Source of the DNA: SLRI01 sp036796215
Lineage (GTDB): Bacteria; Pseudomonadota; Alphaproteobacteria; Geminicoccales; Geminicoccaceae
Length of the DNA stretch: 64,000 nt
Assembly (NCBI GenBank): GCA_036796215.1
Contig: DAIRDJ010000003.1
Coordinates: 1 to 64,000, forward strand
Direction of reading: 5' to 3'
This document shows positions 15,749 through 24,185 of this stretch, piece by piece. How positions within the stretch are numbered: the first letter of the stretch is position 1; every line of letters begins with the position of its first letter. The translations under genes and the position numbers were made by a program. Below the pieces are notes generated by a model that had not been told where the DNA came from, ran no database searches, and worked only from the letters and a program-made list of their open reading frames with translations.

Positions 15749-17309
15749 ACCCATCGACCCGCCCCTTGCGCAAGAACGCAGGGATGTCGCCGAGCTCATC
15801 CTGGGCGTACGTAGCGTTTCGGCCACGTTCCGGCTGCGGCTGGGCCGGGCCTTCCTCGGCCATGGCCAGCTCGCGACGCATCTGCGGCTGCATCGGCCGC
15901 ATGTCGTCGCCGTCGTCGGCGCCAGCGCCGATGCCGGCGCTGCGGGCGAAGCCGCGCATCCGCTGGAAGATGCCGAGCGCCGGCTGGCGCTCCGCGGCCG
16001 ACTGGCCGCGTGGCAAGGCGCCGCGTGGCACGGCGTAGCCGGTGGCCGCCGCTGGCGCCGTTTGCGCCGGATCACCCCGGTAGCCGGTGGTCTCGGCCGG
16101 CGGCGGGACGAACTGCGGGTACTGGCCCTGGCCGGCCTCGGCCGCCGCCTCGCGCCGGGCGTCGCTCGCCGCCCGAAGATGCAGGGTCGGGTTGGCCGCC
16201 GCCGCCCTGGGCGCGGGCTTCTGCACGGCCGGGTACGGTTGCGGGCGATGCATGGTATGCGGGAACCAGCCGCCGGCCTGGGCCGGCTGGGTCTCGCCGC
16301 TGGCCGCAGCCGCCGCCGCGGCCGCCAGGCGCGAGCGTTCGGCCTGGGTCTCGATGCCGGTGGCGACCACCGAGACCCGCAGGCCGCCTTGCAGCGAGTC
16401 GTCGAAGGTCGAGCCGAAGATGATGTTGGCTTCCGGGTCGACCTCCTCGCGGATGCGGTTGGCGGCGGCGTCGATCTCGAAGAGCGTGATGTCGTGACCG
16501 CCGGTGATGTTGATCAGCACACCCCTGGCGCCGCGCATCGAGACCTCGTCGAGCAGCGGGTTGGAGATCGCGGCCTCGGCGGCCTCGATCGCGCGCCTCT
16601 CGCCCTCGGCCTCGCCGGTGCCCATCATCGCCTTGCCCATCTCGGACATGACCGTCCGGATGTCGGCGAAGTCGAGATTGATCATGCCCGGCATGACCAT
16701 GAGATCGGTCACGCCGCGGACACCCATGTGCAGCACCTGGTCGGCCATCTGGAAGGCCTCGGCGAAGGTGGTGCGCTCGTTGGCCAGCCGGAACAGGTTC
16801 TGGTTGGGGATGACGATGAGCGTGTCGACGAAGCCCTGCAGCTCGATGAGCCCGCCCTCGGCGAGGCGCATGCGGTGGGCACCTTCGAAGTGGAACGGCT
16901 TGGTCACCACGCCGACGGTGAGGATGCCCATGTCGCGGACCGCCCGGGCAATGACCGGAGCAGCCCCGGTGCCGGTCCCACCACCCATGCCGGCGGTGAT
17001 GAAGACCATGTTCGAGCCCTGCAGCAGATCGAGGATCTCGTCCAGGCTCTCCTCGGCGGAGGCGCGGCCGACCTCGGGGCGGGCACCGGCACCCAGGCCA
17101 TGGGTGATGGCGTTGCCGAGCTGGATCTTCCGGTCGGTGAGGCAGTTGGCCAGGGCCTGCGCGTCGGTGTTGCAGGTGACGAACTCGACCCCCTCGAGGT
17201 GCGAGGTGATCATGTTGTTGACGGCGTTGCCGCCGGCACCGCCGACGCCCACCACCGTGATGCGCGGCTTCATTTCATGCGTGACGGGCATGCTCAGACT
17301 GATCGTCAT
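15747..17309 (-). CDS. ftsZ: Cell division protein FtsZ
   Basis: Tubulin-like GTPase that forms the division ring (520 residues, long because of its C-terminal linker). N-terminal nucleotide-binding motif GVGGAGGNAVNNM; tubulin signature GGGTGTG at residues 109-115. The core ends near residue 335, followed by a linker of about 165 residues rich in Ala, Gln, Pro and Arg. The conserved C-terminal peptide GDIPAFLRKG near the end binds FtsA and other partners. The ATG at 17309 has a strong ribosome-binding site (GGAGGAGA). It is the last gene of the dcw cluster and is followed by a strong terminator. Confidence 0.98.
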   Translation of the reverse strand: MTISLSMPVTHEMKPRITVVGVGGAGGNAVNNMITSHLEGVEFVTCNTDAQALANCLTDRKIQLGNAITHGLGAGARPEVGRASAEESLDEILDLLQGSNMVFITAGMGGGTGTGAAPVIARAVRDMGILTVGVVTKPFHFEGAHRMRLAEGGLIELQGFVDTLIVIPNQNLFRLANERTTFAEAFQMADQVLHMGVRGVTDLMVMPGMINLDFADIRTVMSEMGKAMMGTGEAEGERRAIEAAEAAISNPLLDEVSMRGARGVLINITGGHDITLFEIDAAANRIREEVDPEANIIFGSTFDDSLQGGLRVSVVATGIETQAERSRLAAAAAAAASGETQPAQAGGWFPHTMHRPQPYPAVQKPAPRAAAANPTLHLRAASDARREAAAEAGQGQYPQFVPPPAETTGYRGDPAQTAPAAATGYAVPRGALPRGQSAAERQPALGIFQRMRGFARSAGIGAGADDGDDMRPMQPQMRRELAMAEEGPAQPQPERGRNATYAQDELGDIPAFLRKGRVDG

Positions 17310-17437
17310 TCGTGTTCTCCTCCATTGTGTGCGCTGCCGACCGATTTTTCGGCTCGTGCAGTGCGGGCAGTGGCCGTTCCCTGGGCAGAGGGGCGGCCGG
17401 AACAGGTTGGTCAGCTCTCCGTCGAAGCGGCCATGGA

Positions 17438-18838
17438 TCAGCTCACGAAGTTCTGCTTGAGCCAGTGGCCGAGGCGGGCAAGGCCTGAAGTCAGTGCGGG
17501 CACCTCCGTCGCTTGTTTCCAGCTCAAGCCGCCGTCGCGGCCGGTGACCAGCACCAGCCCGCCAGCGGCGGCACTACAACAGGGTTGGTCCTCGAGGCCG
17601 CTGCGGCCGCGCACCGCGGCGGGCCGGCCGATCCGGGCCTTGAGGCCGAAGATCTCCTCGGCGAACTCCTCGATCCCCTCGATCTGTGCGGCCCCGCCGG
17701 TCAGCACCATGCTGCGCGGCGGCTTCGCCCGGACCAGGTCCCACTCGTCCTCGAGCCGGGCCTTGGTCAGGGTCAGGGACTCCTCGACCCGGGCCCGGAT
17801 GATCTGGGTCAGCCGCGTGCGCGGCACCTCGCCCGTCGGCTGCTCGGCGTGGTCGCCGATGATCGGCACCTCGATCCGGACATTGTCGTCGCAGGCCCGG
17901 CACAAGACGCCGCCATAGAGGTTCTTCAGCCGCTCGGCGAAGGCGCGACTGGTGGAGAGGCAATAGGCGATGTCGCGGGTGACGTGCTCACCGCCGTAGG
18001 GCACCTGGGCCAGGTGGCAGAGGGCACCGCCGCTGAACAGGCCGAGGCTGGTGGTGCCGCCACCGAGCTCGAGCAGCAGCACACCGCGGCGCATCTCGTC
18101 CATGGTCAAGCAGCCGATCCCGGCGGCATAGGTGGCGTTGCTCAGCTCCATGACGTCGAGGTGGCAGCGCTCGAGGCAGGCCGTGAGGTTCCTGAGCGCC
18201 GGTTTGGCGACGCTGACCACAAGGGCGGTGAAATCGAGGGTTTGCGCCGCGAGCCCGCGCGGGTCGGCCAAGGCGTCGCGGCCGTCCGGGCGCATCTCGA
18301 CCGGCAGGATGTGGAGGATCTCGCGCTCGCTGCCGAGCACCGACATGCGCACCTGCTCGAGCGCCCGGTCGATGTCGTCGTCATCGATCGTCCGCCCGCC
18401 GATCGCGAGCTCGACCGTGACGAGTCCGGCCGACGGCCGGCCGCCCGACCAGGCGACGGCGATCTCGCGGAGCTGCTCGCCGGCCGCCTCCTCGGCCTCG
18501 TTGACCACCGCCAGCATCGAGGCCTCGGCCGCCTCGGCGTCGACCACCTCACCCGCCTGGAAGCCTTCGGCCGCCTGGTAGCCGCGACCCAGGAGCACGA
18601 AGCCCTCGTCGCCGCGGGTCCGGACGATGTAGCAGCAGAGCTTGGAGCTGCCGATGTCGAGCAGGCCGAAGGGGGCGTTCTTGTGCGGTCGGCGCTGGTT
18701 GGCGAGCAGCCGCTGCCAGACCATCTCGCGCACGGTCGAGAGCGGCTCTGGGCCTGCCGTCGGCGCTGGCGGAATGGTGTCGCCGTCGGTCATGTCGCCA
18801 GGGGTCATGTCGCCATGGATCATGTTCGGGGTGCTCAT
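17438..18838 (-). CDS. ftsA: Cell division protein FtsA
   Basis: Actin-like ATPase that tethers FtsZ to the membrane (466 residues). The phosphate-1 motif LLDIGSSKLCCYIV starts near residue 58, and a later adenosine-binding motif MVLTGGAAQIEGI is visible. The N-terminus carries an extra segment with a repeated GDMTP/GDMTD unit (12-bp identical repeats with 15-bp period at 18788-18814). The first of several possible Met starts at 18838 overlaps the ftsQ stop by 4 bp, supporting it. A C-terminal amphipathic tail (RLGHWLKQNF) is present, as expected for membrane attachment. Confidence 0.96.
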   Translation of the reverse strand: MSTPNMIHGDMTPGDMTDGDTIPPAPTAGPEPLSTVREMVWQRLLANQRRPHKNAPFGLLDIGSSKLCCYIVRTRGDEGFVLLGRGYQAAEGFQAGEVVDAEAAEASMLAVVNEAEEAAGEQLREIAVAWSGGRPSAGLVTVELAIGGRTIDDDDIDRALEQVRMSVLGSEREILHILPVEMRPDGRDALADPRGLAAQTLDFTALVVSVAKPALRNLTACLERCHLDVMELSNATYAAGIGCLTMDEMRRGVLLLELGGGTTSLGLFSGGALCHLAQVPYGGEHVTRDIAYCLSTSRAFAERLKNLYGGVLCRACDDNVRIEVPIIGDHAEQPTGEVPRTRLTQIIRARVEESLTLTKARLEDEWDLVRAKPPRSMVLTGGAAQIEGIEEFAEEIFGLKARIGRPAAVRGRSGLEDQPCCSAAAGGLVLVTGRDGGLSWKQATEVPALTSGLARLGHWLKQNFVS

Positions 18839-19764
18839 GTGCGCTGGCCCGGGAGGAGCGAGGCCGAGGGGTTCAAGACCTCGTCGGCGAGGCGGACGAT
18901 CACCCGGTCGTCCAGCCGGAGATCGACGGCCTCGACCGCACGGGTGAGCAGGGACTGCTCGGCATGCAGCCGGGCGAGACGGCGCCAGGCGTCTGCTGCG
19001 TCGTGCTCGGGCAGGCGGACCTCGATGCGGCCATCGACGAAGACGTTCCAGCGGCGGCCGTCGACCCGCTCGGCGCCGGTGACGAGCCGCACCAGGCTCG
19101 GCTCGCTGCCGATCAGGCGCAAGAGGTCGCCCGCCCCAACGGGCGCGTCGGCGCCGCTCAGGATCGGCAGGTGACGATAGGGCGAGACGGCGCCGACCTG
19201 AATGATGTCGCCCTGGTCACTCACCAAAGCGGGTCCGCTGGTGGGACGTTCCGCGGACGGTTGTCCCATGGTGGGCTGCCCCACCGCAGGCTGCCCCACC
19301 GCAGGCTGCCCCACCGCAGGCTGCCAGAGCGCGATCGGGCGATGTTCGACAAGGGTGGTTCTGAGGCGGTCGGGGAAGTGTCGCGTGACGGTGGCTTCGC
19401 GAACCCATGGCAAACTCTGGAGGCGTTGCTGAATGGCGGCAATATCAACTGAAAGTATATTTTGTCCATAGTAGGGTTCTAGGATTCGGTAAATTTCGCC
19501 GGCACTGGTGCGCTGCCGCCCTTCATTCAGAATATCGTGAACGCGCATGCCGAGCCGGTCGGTGGTGGCGACCAGCTGGTCCGTGGCGGCGAACCGGGCC
19601 CGGTCGATCAGCCCGGTCGATTGCGCGATGTGGCAGCTGGCGGCGAGAAGGCCGAGGCAGCCGGCAACCAGGGCACCATGCAGCACCGGGGCCCGCCAGC
19701 GCGGCGGCGGCGGGCGGCGCAGCGCGTGGCGGGTGCGGTAGGCGAGCCGCCTTACCTGTCGCAT
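18835..19764 (-). CDS. ftsQ: Cell division protein FtsQ
   Basis: Bitopic divisome protein (309 residues). A basic N-terminus is followed by one transmembrane helix (about residues 28-45), a POTRA domain (about 70-140, with ILSVDIAAIQQRLQSLPWVR), and a beta domain. The start ATG at 19764 lies inside the last codons of ddl (13-bp overlap), and the stop overlaps ftsA by 4 bp. Unusually, after ALWQPA the protein carries a VGQPA pentapeptide repeated in tandem (3 exact 15-bp copies plus one diverged), which expands a loop between POTRA and beta domains. Confidence 0.94.
   Translation of the reverse strand: MRQVRRLAYRTRHALRRPPPPRWRAPVLHGALVAGCLGLLAASCHIAQSTGLIDRARFAATDQLVATTDRLGMRVHDILNEGRQRTSAGEIYRILEPYYGQNILSVDIAAIQQRLQSLPWVREATVTRHFPDRLRTTLVEHRPIALWQPAVGQPAVGQPAVGQPTMGQPSAERPTSGPALVSDQGDIIQVGAVSPYRHLPILSGADAPVGAGDLLRLIGSEPSLVRLVTGAERVDGRRWNVFVDGRIEVRLPEHDAADAWRRLARLHAEQSLLTRAVEAVDLRLDDRVIVRLADEVLNPSASLLPGQRT
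19266..19325. repeat. 15-bp tandem repeat inside ftsQ
   Basis: Three identical copies of CCACCGCAGGCTGCC (19281-19295, 19296-19310, 19311-19325) are preceded by one diverged copy (19266-19280). The period is a multiple of three, so copy-number changes keep the frame; each unit encodes a VGQPA-type pentapeptide. Confidence 0.9.
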
Positions 19765-20669
19765 CGCGCGCCCTCGATCAGCCGGACCACGAGATCGGCG
19801 AACTCGATGCCGCAATGCCTCGCCTGCTCGGGTACCAGCGACATCGGCGTCATGCCGGGCTGGGTGTTGACCTCGAGGATGACGAGGCCGTCCATGCCGC
19901 CCTTGGGATCGAAGCGGAAGTCGGAACGGCTGACGCCGCGGCAGCCGAGCACCCAATGCGCTCTGAGCGCCCAGTCGCAGACCTTGTCGAAGACGGGGCG
20001 CGGCAAGGGGGCCGGGACGATGTGCTCGGCGAAGCCTTCGGTATATTTCGCCCCATAGTCGTAGAAGCGGCCCTTCTTGGGGCGGATTTCGGTCACGGTC
20101 AGCGCCTGCTCGCCGAGCACGGTGGCGGTGAGCTCGTGGCCCGGGATGTAGCGCTCGACCAGAAAGCGGGCCTCCGGCGCGATGTCGTCGCGCTTGGTCA
20201 GGGCCGAGATGTCGCCATTGTTGCTGACCAGGACGTTGACCGAGGAGCCCTCGGCGGCGGGCTTGACGACAAACGGCGGGTCCATGGGCGGCGGGCCGTC
20301 CTGCAGGTCCTCGAACTCGATCTCGAAGCCTTCGGGGCAGACGAGGCCGGCGCTCCTGAAGAGGCGCATCGCCATGGGCTTGTCCATGGCCAGGGCCGAG
20401 GCGAGCACGCCCGAGTGGGTGTAGGGAATGGCCATGAGGTCGAGCAGGCCCTGGACCCGGCCGTCCTCGCCGTAGCGACCGTGCAGCGCATTGAAGACGA
20501 CGTCGGGCTTGACCTCCATGAGGCGGCCGGGGAGGTCGCGGCCGACATCGATCCTGGTGACGCTGTAGCCTTTCTCCTCGAGGGCGGCCGCACAGTTCTC
20601 GCCCGAGACGAGCGAGACCTCGCGTTCCGCGGAAAGGCCGCCCATGAGGACGGCGACGTGGGGTCTCAT
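19752..20669 (-). CDS. ddl: D-alanine--D-alanine ligase
   Basis: ATP-grasp enzyme (305 residues) that makes the D-Ala-D-Ala dipeptide for peptidoglycan. N-terminal VAVLMGGLSAEREVSL matches the family signature. ATP-grasp motifs include VVKPAAEGSSVNV and the C-terminal ILEVNTQPGMTPMSLVPEQA. The ATG at 20669 overlaps the murB stop by 4 bp. Its 3' end overlaps the ftsQ start by 13 bp. Confidence 0.97.
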   Translation of the reverse strand: MRPHVAVLMGGLSAEREVSLVSGENCAAALEEKGYSVTRIDVGRDLPGRLMEVKPDVVFNALHGRYGEDGRVQGLLDLMAIPYTHSGVLASALAMDKPMAMRLFRSAGLVCPEGFEIEFEDLQDGPPPMDPPFVVKPAAEGSSVNVLVSNNGDISALTKRDDIAPEARFLVERYIPGHELTATVLGEQALTVTEIRPKKGRFYDYGAKYTEGFAEHIVPAPLPRPVFDKVCDWALRAHWVLGCRGVSRSDFRFDPKGGMDGLVILEVNTQPGMTPMSLVPEQARHCGIEFADLVVRLIEGARCDR

Positions 20670-21592
20670 GAATGAACTCCGTTGGCATGGGCGTTGCCCG
20701 GGGCCGCGGCCGTGGCGGCCGGCTTGCCCAGGCGCTTGATTTCCCATTCGAGGTGGATGCCGCTCTGCGCCAGGACGCGGGCGCGGACGGTCTCGCCCAG
20801 CGCCTCGAGATCGGCGGCCGTGGCATTGCCTGTGTTGATGAGAAAGTTGCAATGCTTGTCGGAGACCATGGCCGCCCCCCGGGTCAACCCCCGGCAGCCG
20901 GCCTGGTCGATCAATTGCCACGCCCGGTGGCCCGCCGGGTTCTTGAAGGTGCTGCCGCCGGTCGCGACCCGCAGGGGCTGGGCGGCCTCCCGTTCGGCCT
21001 TGATGGCCTCCATCCGGGCCTTGATGGCGGCGGGATCGCCGGGCTCGAGCGCGAACGCGGCGCGCACCACGATCCAGTCCAGGGGCAGCTCGGAGTGGCG
21101 GTAGGCAAAGCCGAGCTCGGCGTTGACGAGACGGTGCAGCCGGCCCTGCCGGTCGAGCGCCTCGGCCCAGACCAGCCGGTCGCGGGTCTCGCCACCGAAC
21201 GCCCCGGCATTCATCCGCACGGCCCCGCCGATGGTGCCGGGGATGCCGATCATGAACTCGATGCCGGTGAGCCCGGCGCGCAGCACCTCCTGGGCGACGC
21301 GCTGGTCGAGCGCTCCGGCCCCGGCGATGACGGTGGTCCCCTCGACCTCGACCCTGGCGAGCGGGCCGCCGAAGCGGACGACCACACCCTCGATGCCACC
21401 GTCGCGGATCAGCATGTTGGAGGCGACCCCCATCGGCAGGACAGGGACGTCAGCGGGCGTGGCGGCGAGGAAGGCCGCGAGATCCTCGGCATCGGCCGGC
21501 TGGAACAGCCGCTCGGCGGGGCCGCCGACGCGAAACCAGGCCAAGGGTGCGAGCGCCACGTTCTCGCGCAGAGTGCCGCGCCGGGCCGTCAT
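20666..21592 (-). CDS. murB: UDP-N-acetylenolpyruvoylglucosamine reductase
   Basis: FAD-dependent reductase (308 residues) that converts the enolpyruvyl group to the lactyl ether of UDP-MurNAc. FAD-binding motifs PMGVASNMLIRDGG and GIPGTIGGAVRMNAGAFGGE are present, as are the catalytic Ser in GGSTFKNP and a Glu near the C-terminus (HLEWEIKRLG). It has the type I-like length without large insertions. The ATG at 21592 overlaps the murC stop by 4 bp, and the murB stop overlaps the ddl start by 4 bp. Confidence 0.97.
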   Translation of the reverse strand: MTARRGTLRENVALAPLAWFRVGGPAERLFQPADAEDLAAFLAATPADVPVLPMGVASNMLIRDGGIEGVVVRFGGPLARVEVEGTTVIAGAGALDQRVAQEVLRAGLTGIEFMIGIPGTIGGAVRMNAGAFGGETRDRLVWAEALDRQGRLHRLVNAELGFAYRHSELPLDWIVVRAAFALEPGDPAAIKARMEAIKAEREAAQPLRVATGGSTFKNPAGHRAWQLIDQAGCRGLTRGAAMVSDKHCNFLINTGNATAADLEALGETVRARVLAQSGIHLEWEIKRLGKPAATAAAPGNAHANGVHS

Positions 21593-23046
21593 GCGCCGGC
21601 CTCCACCGCCTTGGCAGCGCGCAGCGCCTCCGGCAGCGCGTTGGCCCACTGGGTGATGGTGCCGGCACCGAGACAGACCACGAGATCGCCCGGCCTTGCG
21701 ATCTGGGCGATCCGCGCAGGCAGGTCGTCGGGGCCTTCGATCGGCACAGCCTCGCGCTGGCCGTGGCGGGTCAGGCCCAGGACCAGCGCATCGCGGTCGA
21801 TGCCCTCGATGGGCGCTTCGCCCGCGGCATAGACCGGGGCCACGAGGACGATGTCGGCATCGGCAAAGCAGGTGCAGAAAGCCTCGAAGAGATCCTTGAG
21901 CCGCGTGTAGCGGTGCGGCTGGACCACGGCGATGACCCGGCCGCGCGTCGCCCGGCGCCCGGTCTCGAGCACGGCTCTGATCTCGACCGGGTGGTGGCCG
22001 TAATCGTCGACGATGGTGATGCCGTCCACCTCGCCCGTGACGGTGAAGCGGCGCTTGACCCCGCCGAGGCCGGCCAGGGCCTCGCGGACCACGGTCTCGG
22101 TCATGCCGAGCTGATCGGCAATCGCGATCGCGGCCAAGGCGTTCTGCACGTTGTGGTTGCCGGGCAGGGCCAGGGTGAAGTCGACGAAGCGGCGGGCTTC
22201 GCCGGTTGCCGCATCGCGGATGAAGACGTCGAAGCGCGAGCCCTTGGCGTCCGAGATGGGCTCGGTCGCCCGGATGTCGGCCTGGGGGTTGAAGCCGTAG
22301 GTCCTGATCTTGCGGTCGGTGATCCGGCCGACCAGGGCCTGGACCTCGGGGTGGTCGATGCAGAGGACGGCGACGCCGTAGAACGGCAGGCGCTCGACGA
22401 AGTCCTGGTAGGCGGCCTTTACCCGCTCGAAATCGCCCCAGAACTCCATGTGCTCGGGGTCGATGTTGGTGACGACGCCGATCGTCGCCGGCAGGCGCAG
22501 GAAGCTGCCGTCGCTCTCGTCGGCCTCGACCACCATCCAGTCGCCCTGGCCGAGCCTCGCATTGGTGCCGTAGGCGTTGATGATGCCGCCATTGATCACG
22601 GTGGGCTCGAGCCCGGCGGCATCGAACAGGCCGGCGACGATCGCCGTCGTCGTCGTCTTGCCGTGGGTGCCGGCGACCGCGACCGAGGGGTGCAGGCGCA
22701 TGATCTCGCCCAGCATGTCGGCCCGGCGGACGATCGGCAGGCGGCGGCGGCGGGCTTCCTCGAGCTCCGGGTTGTCGGGCCGGATCGCGGTCGAGACGAC
22801 CAGCACCCGGGCGTCGCCCAGGTTCTCGGGCGCATGGCCGACGGCGATGCGCATGCCCTTGGCGCGGAGCCGCTGCACGTTGGCGTTGTCGCTGACGTCC
22901 GAGCCCTGGATGGTGTAGCCCATGCCGTGCAGGATCTCGGCGATGCCGCTCATGCCGATGCCGCCGATGCCGACGAAGTGGATGGCACCCGTATCGAGCG
23001 GCTGGATGCGCAGGCTGCGCACGGCATCGGTGGCGATCGGGCTCAT
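21589..23046 (-). CDS. murC: UDP-N-acetylmuramate--L-alanine ligase
   Basis: Mur ligase (485 residues) that adds L-Ala to UDP-MurNAc. Three-domain architecture: N-terminal Rossmann domain with FVGIGGIGMSGIAEIL, central ATPase with GTHGKTTTTA, and C-terminal domain. The central FGNIDPEHMEFW-like segment (TNIDPEHMEFWGDF) and the LPGNHNVQNALAA motif are typical. The ATG at 23046 overlaps the murG stop by 4 bp. Confidence 0.98.
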   Translation of the reverse strand: MSPIATDAVRSLRIQPLDTGAIHFVGIGGIGMSGIAEILHGMGYTIQGSDVSDNANVQRLRAKGMRIAVGHAPENLGDARVLVVSTAIRPDNPELEEARRRRLPIVRRADMLGEIMRLHPSVAVAGTHGKTTTTAIVAGLFDAAGLEPTVINGGIINAYGTNARLGQGDWMVVEADESDGSFLRLPATIGVVTNIDPEHMEFWGDFERVKAAYQDFVERLPFYGVAVLCIDHPEVQALVGRITDRKIRTYGFNPQADIRATEPISDAKGSRFDVFIRDAATGEARRFVDFTLALPGNHNVQNALAAIAIADQLGMTETVVREALAGLGGVKRRFTVTGEVDGITIVDDYGHHPVEIRAVLETGRRATRGRVIAVVQPHRYTRLKDLFEAFCTCFADADIVLVAPVYAAGEAPIEGIDRDALVLGLTRHGQREAVPIEGPDDLPARIAQIARPGDLVVCLGAGTITQWANALPEALRAAKAVEAGA

Positions 23047-24185
23047 CGGGCGGTCTCCGGGCCTGAGGCATGGGCCGGGCCTTGCACCTTCCCGTCGGCC
23101 GGCAGCATGGCGAGGACCGCATCGGCGAGCCGGCTCGCGGCATCCGCCTGGTAGAGGGTGCGGGCGGCCGTCGCCATGGCCTCGAGCCTGAGGGGATCGG
23201 TCATCAGCGCCTCGAGCTCGGCCTTCAGGGCCCGGGCGTCGAACGCGCCCTGCAGGATGGCGACGCAGCCGCCGGCTTCGGCCAGCACCTCGGCATTGGC
23301 GCGCTGGTGGTCGTCGGCAGCCGCAGCGTAGGGGACGAGGATGGCCGGCCGGCCCATCGCCATGATCTCGGTCAGGCTCGAGGCCCCGGCGCGACTGACC
23401 AGCAGGTGGGCCTGCTCGAGCTGGGTCGGCATGTCCTTGAAGAAGGCGGTGACCTCGGCATCGATGCCGAGCGCCACATAGCGCTCGCAGACCCGGCTCA
23501 GGTCCTCCGGGCGACACTGCTGCTGGATTCTCAGCCGTCGACGCAAGGGCTCGGCGAGGCCGGCCACCGCCTCGGGGACGACATCGCTGAAGATCCGGGC
23601 ACCCTGGCTGCCACCGATGACGAGGAGGCGGAAGGGCTCGGTGGCAGAGGGTGCCCGGAAGGCGGCCGCGTCCAGCCGGAAACCGGGGCGGACGGGATTG
23701 CCGGTGACGATCTGGCTCGGGCCCGAGGGCACGTGGCTGGTCCGCGCGAAGCTGAGTGCCAGCGTGCGGGCGAAGCGGGCGAGCAGCCGGTTGGCCCGGC
23801 CGAAGACGGCATTCTGCTCGTGCAGCAAGAGCGGCCGGCCGGTCAGCCTCGCGGCAATGCCAGCCGGGACCGAGGCGTAGCCGCCGAAGCAGGCGGCGGC
23901 CCGGGGTGCGAGGCGGCGCATCAGGCCCAAGGCCTGGAGCGTGCCACGGGCGAGGGCGAGGATGCCCGTGAGCCTCGCTTTCAAGCCGCCAGACGGGCTG
24001 CCGGCCTTGATCACATGGCGGTCGATGTCGTCCGGCAGGTAGCGGGCACCGCGGTCGTCGGTGACGACGGTGACGGGCTCACCGCGCTCGAGCAGGCTCT
24101 TGGCCAGGGCCAGGGCCGGGAACATGTGGCCGCCGGTGCCGCCGGCGGCGATCAGGATTGGGCTCATGGGCAGAATTGGGCTCAT
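23043..24185 (-). CDS. murG: UDP-GlcNAc:undecaprenyl-PP-MurNAc-pentapeptide transferase (lipid II synthase)
   Basis: Glycosyltransferase (380 residues from the first ATG, 374 from the second) that adds GlcNAc to lipid I at the inner membrane. N-terminal ILIAAGGTGGHMFPALALA and C-terminal-domain motif LLVIGGSQGARIFSD are diagnostic. Two consecutive starts exist. The ATG at 24185 overlaps the ftsW stop (ATGA), while the ATG at 24167 gives the family-typical N-terminus. They arise from an 18-bp near-duplication (ATGAGCCCAATTCTGCCC then ATGAGCCCAATCCTGATC). I list the outer start because of the overlap, but either may be used. Confidence 0.96.
   Translation of the reverse strand: MSPILPMSPILIAAGGTGGHMFPALALAKSLLERGEPVTVVTDDRGARYLPDDIDRHVIKAGSPSGGLKARLTGILALARGTLQALGLMRRLAPRAAACFGGYASVPAGIAARLTGRPLLLHEQNAVFGRANRLLARFARTLALSFARTSHVPSGPSQIVTGNPVRPGFRLDAAAFRAPSATEPFRLLVIGGSQGARIFSDVVPEAVAGLAEPLRRRLRIQQQCRPEDLSRVCERYVALGIDAEVTAFFKDMPTQLEQAHLLVSRAGASSLTEIMAMGRPAILVPYAAAADDHQRANAEVLAEAGGCVAILQGAFDARALKAELEALMTDPLRLEAMATAARTLYQADAASRLADAVLAMLPADGKVQGPAHASGPETAR

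Noticed and set aside
19266..19325. Tandem repeats as a possible CRISPR array
   Set aside because: The units are directly adjacent with no unique spacers, are 15 bp long, and are in frame inside ftsQ.
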